Positions 50,390 through 62,662 of a DNA stretch of 64,000 bases are shown here, one piece after another. How positions within the stretch are numbered: position 1 is the stretch's first letter; each line of letters starts with the position of its first letter. A model generated the notes under the pieces. That model searched no databases and was not told the origin of the DNA. It worked only from the letters and a program-made list of their open reading frames with translations. The DNA comes from Progne subis subis (taxonomy: Eukaryota; Chordata; Aves; Passeriformes; Hirundinidae). The DNA lies in assembly GCA_022316685.1 (NCBI GenBank), contig JAKJHU010000054.1, positions 2,826,501 to 2,890,500 of the forward strand. Direction: 5' to 3'. The translations under genes were made by a program, and so were the position numbers.

Positions 50390-53300
50390 GGAATTCAGAA
50401 CTCTTCTGAGTTGCTTGTTTGCATCATCGTTTGATGTGTATTATAGACCAGGACATTGTTGTGCAGCTTCTATGGAATAAGGTGGTGCACCCAAAGTACT
50501 TATAACCCACAACTCTCTCCATATCTCCAAGATATATCAGAGAGCTGCAGGCCAAGGATGGAGAGACAGAGGGGCACAAGAGACAGCACTGGTCAGTGCG
50601 AGGGGCCCTGGAAGATGAGCAGATGAGGCTTTTTGGTAGGCAGTATAGCCAAGGGGTGAGGAGGGATTTGGGGGAAGAAAAGGGCAGCTTTCAGCAAGAG
50701 TTTACATCCAAACATGATGAGTGTCACAGGAGAAAGGATGAAGATGTCTGTTGGAAATGGATAAAGGAGGATGGTGCCCTTCTGGCTGAGAGAGTTTTGT
50801 GGAAATTGGCGCTATGGATGTAGGGTGATAAATGTTCTAGAAAAAATAATGTGTGTGCAAAATGAGTTCTACAAAAAACCTGTGAGGTGCCTAAGGGGCC
50901 ACGGAAGTTAATGGGAGTTGAGCAAAATGGGCTTGGGCTCAGAGCCCAGAGAGGTGTAAGTGAGGTGAACAACACCTCATGGTTTTCAGAGAAGTTTGAG
51001 TACAGATCTTGGCGTGGACCTCTCCTGTAAATTTGGTGAACTGGTCTGAAATTCTTGGTCTGAAAATCAAGAGGCAAATCTGAGACAGGTAGGGGCAAAA
51101 CAAGAGAAAGAAACCCTCAAGCAACCCAAACCAAACAACAATCCCCCAGTCATTACTACTGAGTTCTTAACTACTGGGTGCCCCCTTTGACTTGGGTGCT
51201 GTAAAACATCTCACCCTGCGATTCATCGACTGGATGAGTACCCTACCTAGAACTGCTGAACTGCTGAGCACAGCAGGCATTACATGCATGGTTTTCGTTT
51301 TCTTGACAAATCTGTTCTCATTGTTATTTTGTGTGTGTTTTTGTCTGATGTAACCCAGCTATTTCTGTAGGGTTGCAGGGAGAGGAAGTGAAAGGCAGGG
51401 AGCACTAATATCCGTGCTCCTGGTTTTACAACAGCATATAGAAAATCAGGAGGATGAGAACGTAAGGGATTCTGGCTGACTGAAGGGATGTAGAGTCCTT
51501 CCCACTCGTGGTCATGACTTTGGACCTGTCACCAGTCAGGAGTGGCTGAAGGTTTCTTTTGGAAGGCTCTCGAATGAGCTGTTCAGGATGCTCTGGTGGC
51601 TCTTTCCACTCTTCATGGTGCTGTGTTTTATGGAAGCCTCTGCACAAGGCATGGCTGGAACCATGTTATCTCTCACTATATAAGATGAGAGTAAGGAATG
51701 GAATTCTGTCAGGCTGAACCTTCTAGCCAGCAGTGGAGCATGTCGTGAGAGCAACGTAGCTGCTCCCAGCTGTTCTGTACTTCTGCTCTTTGAGGGGATA
51801 AATAGCAATCCTCCTTCTCCAGAACTGATCTCTTGCCATAACAGAAATCATAACACAATTTTAGCTTTAGAGAAGGGAGAGAAATACAGAAGAAAAGCCA
51901 GGCTTTAAGCCTTGCCTGTCCTAAGTTCAGACTTGAGCAATATGAACATACCAGGATTATGTTGTTGGTGAGCAATACCATCTCCTATAGGGATTTTTTA
52001 TTTGTTTCTTTGTTTTAGGATTTTTTAAAAATACATTTCTTATGCTTCTGCTGGTGGCCAGCAACTGCAGTAACTGAACAGAAGAGCAGGGGGAAAAGAT
52101 CAGTGTTTATCTGGAGAATAACTGCAGTAACAGCTTGGAGCTTGGCTGGCAGAGTGAGAAAAACCCATGCTGGAATGAAAATCCTTTCAGCCTTGGCATG
52201 TGATGATTTTTTTTGTTAATTTTTTTTATTTTAAGACTGCATTGAACCAAAACTGCAGTAATCCATCTTACTCCTTGTTTAGACTTCTGCCAATAATTAT
52301 GTAAATAACAGATCACAGTTAATTATTTGTTTCATAGCTTCCTATTTTCTCTATTTGCATTAGTAACATGTCATTATTGTCTTAGAATACAGCTCTGTGT
52401 TCTTGGCAACATGGAAAACAACAAAAAATGGGTGAACTGACAGTGGCAACAGGACTTGTGTCTCTGTGAAGTCTGCAGGGCCTGAATTACGCCTGTCTGA
52501 AGGTTGCCTCTGATTCCCATGGCTGTCCTGGGATTTGCTGATCTGTGCTCTCTGCATATTCTCATTTCAGGGCAGTGATCCTTCAGGAGGCTTTGCCAAC
52601 AAAGCAGTATGGATCTGAAAGGGGGGGTGGTGGTGGTGGGGGTCTTGCCCTGTTGTTCATTTGCAATTTTCACTTCTCTCTGCCTGTCACGTTTGCATTT
52701 CATGATCTGTGCCCGTGTGGTGGTGATGACCTTGGAAGTTTTGCTTTTGATCCTGGCTCAGGCAGCTGCTTCAGTACAGCTTTCCTACCAGGTGGGCAGT
52801 TTGGGAAGTTCACAAACCACTGTGTGCTCTTGCTCTGTTCCTCTTCAGTGGGACTTTTCATTTGAAAATGGGAGACTATGACAGGATTTCTTTCCTAATA
52901 ATTCTGTGTAAGATTCTGTATTCTCATTTTCACATTGCCTTTAGTGTTGGGTGGTTTTTTTCCAACAGACTGGTGCTTGTAAACTTTGCCACAGCCAGAC
53001 CCACTGGGGCTTGGCTGTCCCAGGCTGTAGGATGTAAATAATTTGATGTGACATCAGCTGACCAAGTGCCACTGCTGTCCAGCCTTTAGTCCCTGAGCAG
53101 GTTGGATGAAATGTTGCTTATAGGATGCTGAATCAGAGCTGCTTAAGCACTTTGGGCCAGGCACTAATTTTGTGCAGTTTCAGGCGTGCTCTCAGTGCTA
53201 AATAATAATTAATACAGAATTGCAACACTATTAATAAATAGCAACTGTGCAAACTATGCAATAAGGAGAAGTTACTTCTATTGCAGCAGTGTGGCTCATA

Positions 53301-55632
53301 AAGAGGGGTCATTGCCTGTGTTGGTGTGCTGAGCTATTAGAACTCAAATACTGCTGCAGTTATGCCAGCGTTAAAACATTTCTAATAGTCTTGTTATTTC
53401 CGTCTAGCAGCCAGAAATGCTGACTAACTTTCAGGATAACAATCTTTTATATATTCAGGAAACAAAATACCTAAGGGCCATTGGTGACTGACAGCTACAG
53501 CGTTCTGATTAAAACTGACAGTTCCTGATCAGCTCCGTCTTGAATGTGTTAGTTCATTTTCCCATGGGGAAGAGAAGACAGAGGACAAAAGTTATTTAAT
53601 GTAACAGTATTAGTGTATGAGGCTTTTTTTTTTTCCCTTTGCAATTTTTCAGGAATTTGTAACTCAGAAGTACCAAACAAAATACCTGAGCAATAGTGCT
53701 TGGAAGGGCAAACATTAATCTCTCCATGATGACTTTCCTATAACAAGGTACAGAGAATGCCAAGTGTTGGCTTCTAGCCATTGATTTTTGACTGAGAACG
53801 ATGTGCTGAGCTTCCTGAGCTTCTGATGATCAGTTAATATGTGGTGTTTGCATGTTTTATTCCCAACTGGTATTAAGACAAGGAAGATTTTTTTTTTCCC
53901 CTCTAAATGAGAGGAATCAAGGTGCTTTTGCTCAGCTGCATTATGCACAGACTGCACAAGCAATTACTCCATCCCTCATGAAAAACCTTGAGTCACTGGT
54001 CAGAACATGAGGCTGTTGGGAGCCACTGGGCACTCAGCCACTGGTGCCCCACATAGTGAGTGCATCTCCTGCTCTCCTCCCTTGCCCTTCTCTGCAACAG
54101 CATTTCTTAGTCATTGAGGAAATAATCAACTTTATTTCCTTTATCTTGTGTTTATTTAATCTCCATTTTACACATGTGGAGATGCTGGATGCTCAGGAGC
54201 TGTTAGCAACACCGGCCCAGCATATGCTGCTGTGTGCTTTTCGGCTCTGGGGTGTACCTTGAACTGTACAGAAGCTGCAAAAGCAATAAAATTAATTAAT
54301 TCTCTTTATTACTTCATTATAGCAGGGTCTTGGCACATCTGCTAAAGTTTAGGGTCACTTGCGATTTCCTTCATGAAACGTATATTTTTAAGTAGTCAAA
54401 ATTTTCACCTCTTACACATTGGCATTTCCAGCTGGGCATAAATGAATGTTGCTCAGTTTGTAAGCTGAGGCCAGTTTTGGAAGGTTGGGCACTGTTTTAT
54501 ACGTGCTTTAACACCCATGAAGGCAGACCTTCCATGACCTAAGTTTTGGGTCGTGCTCTTGAACTGCTGGACTTGGGAGCTCTGGAGAAGTGGCACTCTT
54601 AGAAATTGAAACTTTTTCAAGTCAAGTTAAAATTACATTTGTTCTTAAAGGTGTATTGAGATTCACGTGGTATTAAGGCACATTTTTGTCAGCTATTTAG
54701 GGAGTAGTGGTAGTACTTTATGTTACTATAAAGCTACCAAAATTTTCAAGTTTTTGGACTGTGAGTCACGAGAGTTGCAACAGTTGGTGGAGAAAAGAGA
54801 GGTAAATCACTTTTGGTCTGCATTTTATTGTGCTTTTTAAACTTCTATCTGGAAGTGGCCAAAATTAGTAATGCTTCTGTAGTCACATTATGTTCAAAAA
54901 TATGTAATGGTTTAAGTGTCAAACTGCACTTTATGGCAAGCTTATTTTTGCCTCTCAAATGTGTATTTAAATCACTTGCATTGCTGAAAGCCGCTTAACA
55001 AGAATAAATTAGAAGTGGAGCTGATGTTTGAATAAAACTAGAAGTTATGTGAGTGGCTGGGGAAGGGTCTCTGTCTGTAAGCACGTGCAATAAAATCTGA
55101 ATCAGGATTTAACATTTTTGGTTTAAATATTTAGTCAAGCTCTATTATACCATCCCTTCTCATTTTCTTCGTGAATGGGAAATACGTTCATCACCATTTA
55201 GAAATTACTGGGCTTTGTAACCTGATGATGTTTGGTTTTATTCACTCAGACTTGTGCAATTGAAGCACAAACCACTTCAGTCCTGAGTGGGAGAGATTTC
55301 CTGGGCTGCTGTTCCCTGCACAAGAGGTTTGTGTGTACAGCCTGGGCCCAGCAGTGGGAGAGCTGGGATTGTCCAGGCAGTCACAGACGTTCTGCCTGTG
55401 CTCCCTGTCCACAGAAAACAACAGGCAGGCTCAGCCGTGGTGTGCACACCGCTAGTTAGTAGATTTGTATCACTGATCTGATAATTAAGATGTTTGTAAA
55501 TTCCGTTAATCACCCTTTTGGCTGTCAAGTCCTCTATTTTTCAATGCTCCTGTTCTCTTTGTAGATTAGAACAAATGTATAAAAGTTTTTACTTTAATGA
55601 AGGAGGCTGCTAAGAAGAAAATGTATCATTAG

Positions 55633-55667
55633 TATTTTATTTTATTTTATTTTATTTTATTTTATTT
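55633..55667 (+). repeat. (TATTT)n pentanucleotide microsatellite
   Basis: About seven uninterrupted TATTT units in intron 1. The array is uniform and so likely to vary in length between individuals. Confidence 0.93.
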
Positions 55668-56520
55668 CTTCACTGTTTACAGGTGTTTCTGTCATTCTGC
55701 AGGAGCAAGGTTTTGGTGGGTTTTTTTTTGATCAATGCCTTTGACATAATATAGAAGATCCCTGTTTGTAGCTTCCATTCAAACATGTGGACTCCAGTTC
55801 CCTCTGCTAGTATTGAGTCATCAGGACAGGAGAACTAAAATACAGATCTTACAGTCATGCAGGAAGTTTCTATTTAAAAAAAAGGTTTATAAGTATGATG
55901 TTTCTAAAATATATTGGCTCCTTTGTAATTACACACTTTAGATATTAATACATATAATTACGAAAGTATAATTAGACTCTGGTAGGTAGAGTCATAACAA
56001 TTTTAAGGTAGATTTAAAAATATCTTGTATCTAAATATCCCAACAAGAGCAATTTTTGTTCTTTAGTGATATTCCTGGACTTAGACTGGAGGACCCGATC
56101 CTAGACTCTAGTTTTTTTCACTTCGGCTTTTTTTTCCTTTTAACCCAGAATTCAGTAGAGACTGAATTGTTCTGTCGTTTAAAGGGTTCTGCTATAAGAT
56201 TTCGCGGCTAGAGGGAAGCAAGAGCACTCTTTGGATAATTTTAGGTTAGAGATTATTGGTACAAAAGAGTCTCTTGGCAGTTCTTAAAAAGCTAGCTAGT
56301 AAAAACCTTGGTTGGTGGAAAGCTGAACCAATGTAGCACCTACAAGTGTTAGGGACCAAGCGTCCCACGCCGTGTGTGAGGGATGAGCCACTCCAAACCC
56401 TCCTGCTCCGGGACCCATGCCTTTTAGCAGATTGGTTTCCCTTTAAATCCAGAATAGCATCTTTCCAGTCCAAATTGCTATGCGGCATGTGGTTTGCTGA
56501 GGGGAAGGCAAGTCATTTTT

Positions 56521-56852
56521 TGTGTCCCAGAGGCTCGGTGCCGTGTCAGCTGTCTGGTGCTCCTGCAATTTCACAGTGATCCCGCTCAGAGCCCTGCGCT
56601 GGGACCACGGCTGCGAGCACCCAGTCCCTTCCCGTGGGTGCCCAGAGGGTCCTCACTCCTGTCTTTGCTCTCCTTCCCTCCCTCCCTCTCCCCGGCTCTC
56701 CCTTGTGTGTAATCAAATTAAGCAGCCGCAGCAGAGAAGAGCAGCTCTGTTTGAAGCTGTCCCTCCAGAATGTGCGCACAGTTTTCATCTCCTGCACCTG
56801 CCGTGTCTGGCTGCGGCTGTGACCTCGTGTGCCAGCAGCCTGTACTGATAAG
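56521..56852. promoter_or_regulatory. Candidate intronic regulatory patch
   Basis: About 13 CpG dinucleotides fall in roughly 330 bases in an otherwise CpG-poor intron, together with a C/T-rich block (56664-56692), an E-box CACCTG near 56796, and a GATA site TGATAAG at 56846-56852. This combination fits an enhancer or minor promoter, and GATA factors are active in endothelium and blood, where SPNS2 works. No coding exon is evident. The regulatory role is inference only. Confidence 0.33.
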
Positions 56853-58286
56853 CCTTCCCTGTTCCTTTCATCCCAATTAACAGTTTTAAGGACACTTAAT
56901 TCCTTGCCAGCCTTGTAAAGCTTCTCTTTGTACATAAACGCTCTGCGTTATTTTTGTAAAGGTCCAGTAGAAGAGTGCTTTCAGAGCATATAATGAAAGC
57001 TAGAGCAGGCAGTGTTAGGGGGTTTCTGTTAAACACATAAAGGCAGCACTTGCTGGGCAGTGATAACTGTGTGAAGATGCTGTGTCATTCCAGCTGGAGC
57101 AGTCACTCATGCAACACTGCAGACTTCTCTTGGAAAGCCTTTGTAGGTGGGTAAAGCCTTTCTTGCTGTTTCTATTGAGATCCTTGGGCATTGTGCCTTC
57201 CCTGGCGTACAAGACTGCTGCCCTTTCCCAGTGCAGGACCCAGTGCCAGCCACAGCAGCTGCCGTCTGGGCAGGGTGGGGATGCAGCAGCACAGGAGTGT
57301 GGAACAGGCACCAGGCTGTGAGACCTTCCAGGGCTGTGCAAGTCCTTCCTCCGTGCTCTTTACTGCCTGATGAGCTCCTTGGAGTCACACCAGTCTAAAA
57401 CCATCGCCTCCATCACTACCTTCAGGGCATTGCCTTATGTCATGGAGCCATCTCATTGAAATATTTTATGTTTTCAATCCAGAATTCTTTGCTTCCATAC
57501 AGATGTATGGAAGCACTGAGGATCAGTGAGACAGGACGAGCACAGGAGATCTTTACAAGAGCCCTGATTAGCACTAAACAGTGGTGTTTGGCTTCCTTTG
57601 GAGTTCATTGCTGCAGCCCTCCCACTGAGGATAGCTTTTCATGGATGGATAATTTTCTTTTGTGCAGCAGATGATGCAGTGAGTTACAGGTAACCCTACC
57701 CATGGAAGGATGGCTCTCTACTGGAATTGGAGAACATTAGTGAACTGAACAGGGTAGAGCCTCCCTCGTTGATTCTGCTGTTGCATTGTTAAAAACATGC
57801 TAATCTTTTTAGCTGCTCAGTCTCTCCCATTGGTAATTGCTAAATGTAGTTGCTTATGTACAAGCAAGTTCAAACAATGGAAAATATATGAAATATGAAC
57901 CCTTTCTTTGTGCTGGGGTGGGAACATTTATCTTACTGTGGTGAGGAATGTTCACCTCACATTTCCTAACATTGTGTTCAGCAGATGAGCTGTTTCCTCC
58001 TTCTCCTTCAGGTTTTGGTCTCTCCATTGGAGACAGGGCTGAGGCCATGCTTAGATGGGCTGTTAGAGTAATTATCCAAATGAACAGGCATGGCTTTAAA
58101 GATGCTGTTGTGTGATTTTATTGTTATTGAGTGCAGCGGGTGGAAATTGGCTTGGTTCTTGTTTAGTTTTTACATAGTTCAGTCTATTGACATGTAGATG
58201 AGTGGGAGTCACTTTAGGAAAGAGCTGCCTTTTGACTCTGATAGTTCCCCCGCTTGGGAGAAGACTAAAAGAATGCAAGAGAATCT

Positions 58287-58308
58287 AAAAAAAAAAAAAA
58301 AAAAAAAA
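58287..58308 (+). repeat. Poly-A run (A22)
   Basis: Twenty-two uninterrupted A residues in intron 1. I see no recognisable retrocopy immediately upstream. Confidence 0.9.
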
Positions 58309-59381
58309 TCCCAGAGCTGACAGCCTCCAGTCAAGCAGCATGTTTGCAAAGATGATGGAAATTTTCATGTGGCTACTGAATTTTATCTCTGCTGGGTGAC
58401 TCTGTCAATGTTAAATGGCTGAGGGAAACCTCCTTGTACAGGCATGGGTATAATTTTACACATCCTAAGGTAAAGAGAGTAAATGATGGAGAAACACTGT
58501 TCTTAAACAGTCTTAGCCAATTTCATGGAAACTTTAACAACAAAATACATACAAACCCTCTTCTTTTTTTAAAAAAAACCTCTTAAAATAGAGATGAGGT
58601 TAAAAGGAGACTGTGTCTAATTTTGTTTGTCGCTTCTGGTGACTTGAATTCCTCACAAATTGCTGGTTTGTCTGCAGATCTGTAATTCCCGCATGCTGTA
58701 ATTTTGCCTTTAGAAATGTTGGCCACGGGCAGCTCTCTCTTTCTGAGCTGGAATTTTGAATACTTTTTGAACAGTTTTGAACACTCTTCAGCATGGTTTT
58801 TCTCTGTTTGGTGGATTTGCCTTGCAGGGGGGATGAGCAGCTCTAGGTTTGCTGGGACAGAAAGCCCTGGGAGGGCAGTGAGGATGAGCAGGGGTGCAGG
58901 AGGTGCCTGCTGTGAGTGCCGAGGTAATGTCTGGGTTGTATGTTAGCTGTGGAATTTGTACCCTTTGGAAAGCAGTGGGAACCATCCAGCAGAAAGGTGT
59001 GCTGGACAAACAGGCTGTCCTTTTCTGCAGTACTTCAATATGTGAGATCAAGATGCTATGGGAACAATTCTGAGGCATTTGTTATGGAAAATCCAAGAAT
59101 TTTCCAAATAATGTGCCATACTCTTTAATTCCTATCAGCTGCTGGAAGGATCAGCTACTATTATGAGCCTTTGGCCGGTTTGAAGTCATTAGCTACATGC
59201 TTTGAGGTTCAGCTAGCACCCAGTCTCTTCATTTTATGCCATATGTTTAACTGTTATGTCATAAACTGAAAGAATATAGCATTTTTTATCTAATCTCAGA
59301 ACTTGAAATGCTGAGATGAAAGGAGAGATGGGTATGAGTTACACTTTGATCTGGTTTTCATCATTTCAGTTGGGTTTCATC

Positions 59382-59427
59382 TTGGTTTTGTTGGGTTTTT
59401 TTTTTTGTTGGGTTTGGGGTTTTTTTA
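59382..59427 (+). repeat. T/G-rich low-complexity tract
   Basis: T runs broken by GGG and TTGGG blocks, similar in make-up and strand to the tracts at 9832, 18735, 23889, 37717, and 42741. Confidence 0.8.
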
Positions 59428-61779
59428 GGAGTCCAAAGAAATTTAACCTTACTCTTTGTTGTTTGCTTTTTGCATCGGTTTTATCCTCTTGGCATGTCCT
59501 GTTGTTATGACTGTTGATACTCTCAAGTAAGAGGATGTGACAAGTAAATGCAATTAACCAGCTCTTCAGGGGCTTATGAGGTAACTGAAGCTGTGGATGG
59601 AGGTCAGTCTCGAAGTACAAAGATACTTTCAACTCTTGGTATTTTTACTTTTCTGCTCAGCTCTAAAATTTAATCGTCTTGATGCTTACTAAAGTAGTCA
59701 TGGATGCGTTTTGAATCTGAAATGGCTGGGGAAGGCTCTTGGGTTGTACAGTAATTATGTAGTTTCCATTTACATTTAGGAATTGCGGTTAATGGATTCC
59801 TTCACTGGAATTTCCTTACCTCAATCTCTCAATCTCTGCAGCCCTCAGTGATAAGGTTGACCATCTTTATCTGCTGCTCAACAAACTAATGGGGTTTTAT
59901 GTTGATTAATATGAAGCAGAATATGGGCCTGCAGTGTTCTCATGTGCAGGCCCAGGGAAGGCGGGAAGGCAAAACCACATGCTGGAATTTCATAAAAGTT
60001 TATGAATTTAATTCATAATTTAAGCAGAATGCTTTACTTGATAGGCTGCAAGCATCTATTTTTCAAATGAGCTGTGAGATGTTAGTAGTGGGTTTCTATA
60101 AAGGCATTTAATTGTGAAAGAGGAATGTTTATTTTGGGTTGAAAAGTTTCAGAAAGGAAAGGATATGAATATCTTGATCAAAGTTGAGTGATGTGAAGTT
60201 TGGAAGGAAGATGGCTGGGCTTAAGTCTCTTCACGTTAAGTGTGCATACAGGGCAGTTGCAGAGATCTAGATTTGTCTGGGATTTTTCCCCCAGATCTGA
60301 GATCTAGATTTTACCACTTCGTTTTCCTGTGTTAGGATAAATGGGTGAAGGAACAGAGAGCTGAAGCTTGGTTTTGGGCCCTGCCATGAAGTGTTGCTGT
60401 TTGTTTTGCCTCAGAGCCCACAGGGGCAGACCCTGCTGCAGAAGTCTCTGTGCTCTCCAGCTGCTGCATCCTGGCAGTGGTGCTGGCAGCAGGGCAGCAA
60501 GGATGAAAAGGAGAGAGGGGAGTCTCAGTCACATCAGGGTCCTTGAGCAGGCACACATGGAATACACAGGTTCTTCCAGGGAGACCATCCTTCAGGCCTG
60601 CTGTGTGCCCTGGGATAACCAAGCGCAGCCTCTCTGGCTTTGCTTTCCCACCTAGCTCAGCAAGGCTCTCTGGCACATAAAAACTCCTCCCAAATAATCA
60701 GTGCTCACAGTGGCCCTGTAAGTTAGTTGTTTCTCATTAATACTGTAGTGTTGGTGGTGTTGCTGATGGCTGCCTTGTGCTTGGAAACTGGGAACAGCAA
60801 CCAGGAGTAGTCGATCCTGAAATGGCTTCTCAGAGGAATGGAGGTATCTGTCATCTACCTGCTCCAGCTGTTTGCAGGCTGCCAGAAAAGCACTGCTGCT
60901 CACCTCCTGTTATTTGGCAGGGCCTTCCAGTGCTCCTGCAAATGAATAGGCAGCTAATTTGTGAATGAGCTGACTTGCATGCCTAATTTCCTTTCACACC
61001 TCTTGTTTGCAGCTGATGGAAGTGTGCATTAAACCAGGAAGCTTTCCCTGCTTATTCTGAGAGAGAGTGTGTGTGAAAGGGAGATGGAGGGCAAGGGCTG
61101 TAAGTAAAAATATATTGATGGAGGGCTTTTAAATACCTGTACTGTGACTGAAATTGATGTGTTTCAGAACATATCAGTTGGTATAAAGTACTTGAAGAGG
61201 AAATTGAGTCGACTCAAAGCACTTTAGGAGGCTCTGGAAGCGGCCTGTATCCATCTGGAGCAATGGGGGTGAGGATTAGGACAAGTTTCAGCTGTATAAT
61301 GTGTTTGCTCAGTTCTGAAGGCTTTCTGGAATATTTGTAGGCAGGAGTATTGTTAATTTTGTCTTATAAGGCAAATCAGTCATTGTTTTCTGCAGGGAGG
61401 AGAAAGTAATGCAATAGCATACATCCCCCTTTGTCTTCCCTTTCCCATCCAGGTGATTTTGCTCCCTCTCTACCCTGGGCTTGGCCACACAAGTAGTTGC
61501 TTTGGCAGGTGACTTGGGGAGCAGCAGTAAGAGGATCAGGGCAGGGCAGGTTTCTGGGAATAAGCAGCTGATAAGCAACTGAGACACTGTGCTGATTGGA
61601 TAAGAAAGATTACGCAATTAAATTTTTCTGGGGGCAAAATCCCAGACAACATCCTTAAGGCATAGTAGTATTTTGTTAACAAAGCAAAGGGCAGAGGATT
61701 TTATTTACCTGTAGCTCTATGGACGCAGAATTTGTTTTGCAGCAGTTATATTAACAAAAAGAGCCTTGAGTTGATGAGC

Positions 61780-61955
61780 ATGGAATCATAGATTTGTTTA
61801 GGTTGGGAAAGATCTCCAAGATTGAGTCCAGCACTCCAAGATTGCCCCAGCACTGCCAAGGCCACGCTAACCCATGTCCCCAGGTGCCAGGGTTGGACAG
61901 CGCTTTCAGTGAAGACATTTTTCCTAATATCCAACCTAAACCTCTGGATCCCTGT
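61780..61955 (-). mobile_element. CR1 LINE 3' fragment with internal deletion, antisense
   Basis: The left end carries GGAATCATAGATTTGTTTAG and GGTTGGGAAAGATCTCC, the reverse complement of the typical avian CR1 3' end. It continues through CCAGCACTGCCAAGGCCAC and CCCATGTCCCCAGG, then jumps to CTTTCAGTGAAGACATTTTTC and CCTAATATCCAACCTAAACC. Compared with the remembered CR1 consensus, roughly 100 or more bases are missing between these parts. The element is antisense to SPNS2, in intron 1, and non-coding. Confidence 0.85.
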
Positions 61956-62557
61956 CAGAAGGACAGAAATTATGCATTGTTTTCTTGTAGTCTCATTTCA
62001 TTTGTGTCTCTATTAATCTGTGGCCTTGTTGTTTTATGTCTGAGCAAGATTTTTGTGTCAGGAATCATAATTTTTCTGTTTGCAGAAAATTAAAAGATAT
62101 GGTGCTGATGTCTGACAGAAATTTACACCCTACAGATAACAATTGCCACAACCATGCCCACAATAATGAGTAGACCTTTCCATTTTGCTATGAAACTTAG
62201 AGATAAATAGGTTTTGGATGTGACAGAGTTGTATTCTGGATTTGGAGTCTTTTTTTCCTGTTTGGGGGATTTTTTGTACAACCATGTGGGTTTGTAGAGC
62301 TTAGCCTTAAAGCATTCAGTAACAGCTGTTTTAAGGAGGATGCCAAATCTCACAGGAGATGGCATTTCTTAAATCCTACTTCTCTAAAAATTTGGGCTGA
62401 TTCTGTAAGTGTTTCCTTGGAAAGCCATGGCATGAGGCAGAGCGTGTGCTGCTGTCAGATGGAAACTAAAACACGACAAATGTTTGCTGGTGACTCAGGA
62501 AAGATTTGCCTTCTGTGAAGCTTCTGCTTTCCTTGCTGAAGTGGGGAGGTTTCTCAG

Positions 62558-62662
62558 GGAATCATAGAATTGTTTAGATTGGAAAAGACCTTTCAGGTCA
62601 TCAAGTCTGTGTGTTCCCAGCACTGCCAAGGTCACCATGCCCCCTGGTCCCACATCTACAGA
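62558..62662 (-). mobile_element. CR1 LINE 3' fragment, antisense
   Basis: It starts with GAATCATAGAATTGTTTAGA and GGAAAAGACCTTTCAGGTC, continues CAGCACTGCCAAGGTCACC, and ends near CCACATCTACAG. This is the first 100 or so bases of the reverse-complemented CR1 3' end. It lies 600 bases from the other CR1 copy in the same orientation and is truncated at its element 5' side. Confidence 0.87.

Noticed and set aside
58287..58308. Poly-A run as the tail of a processed pseudogene
   Set aside because: The sequence upstream resembles no known mRNA, and no flanking target-site duplication is evident.
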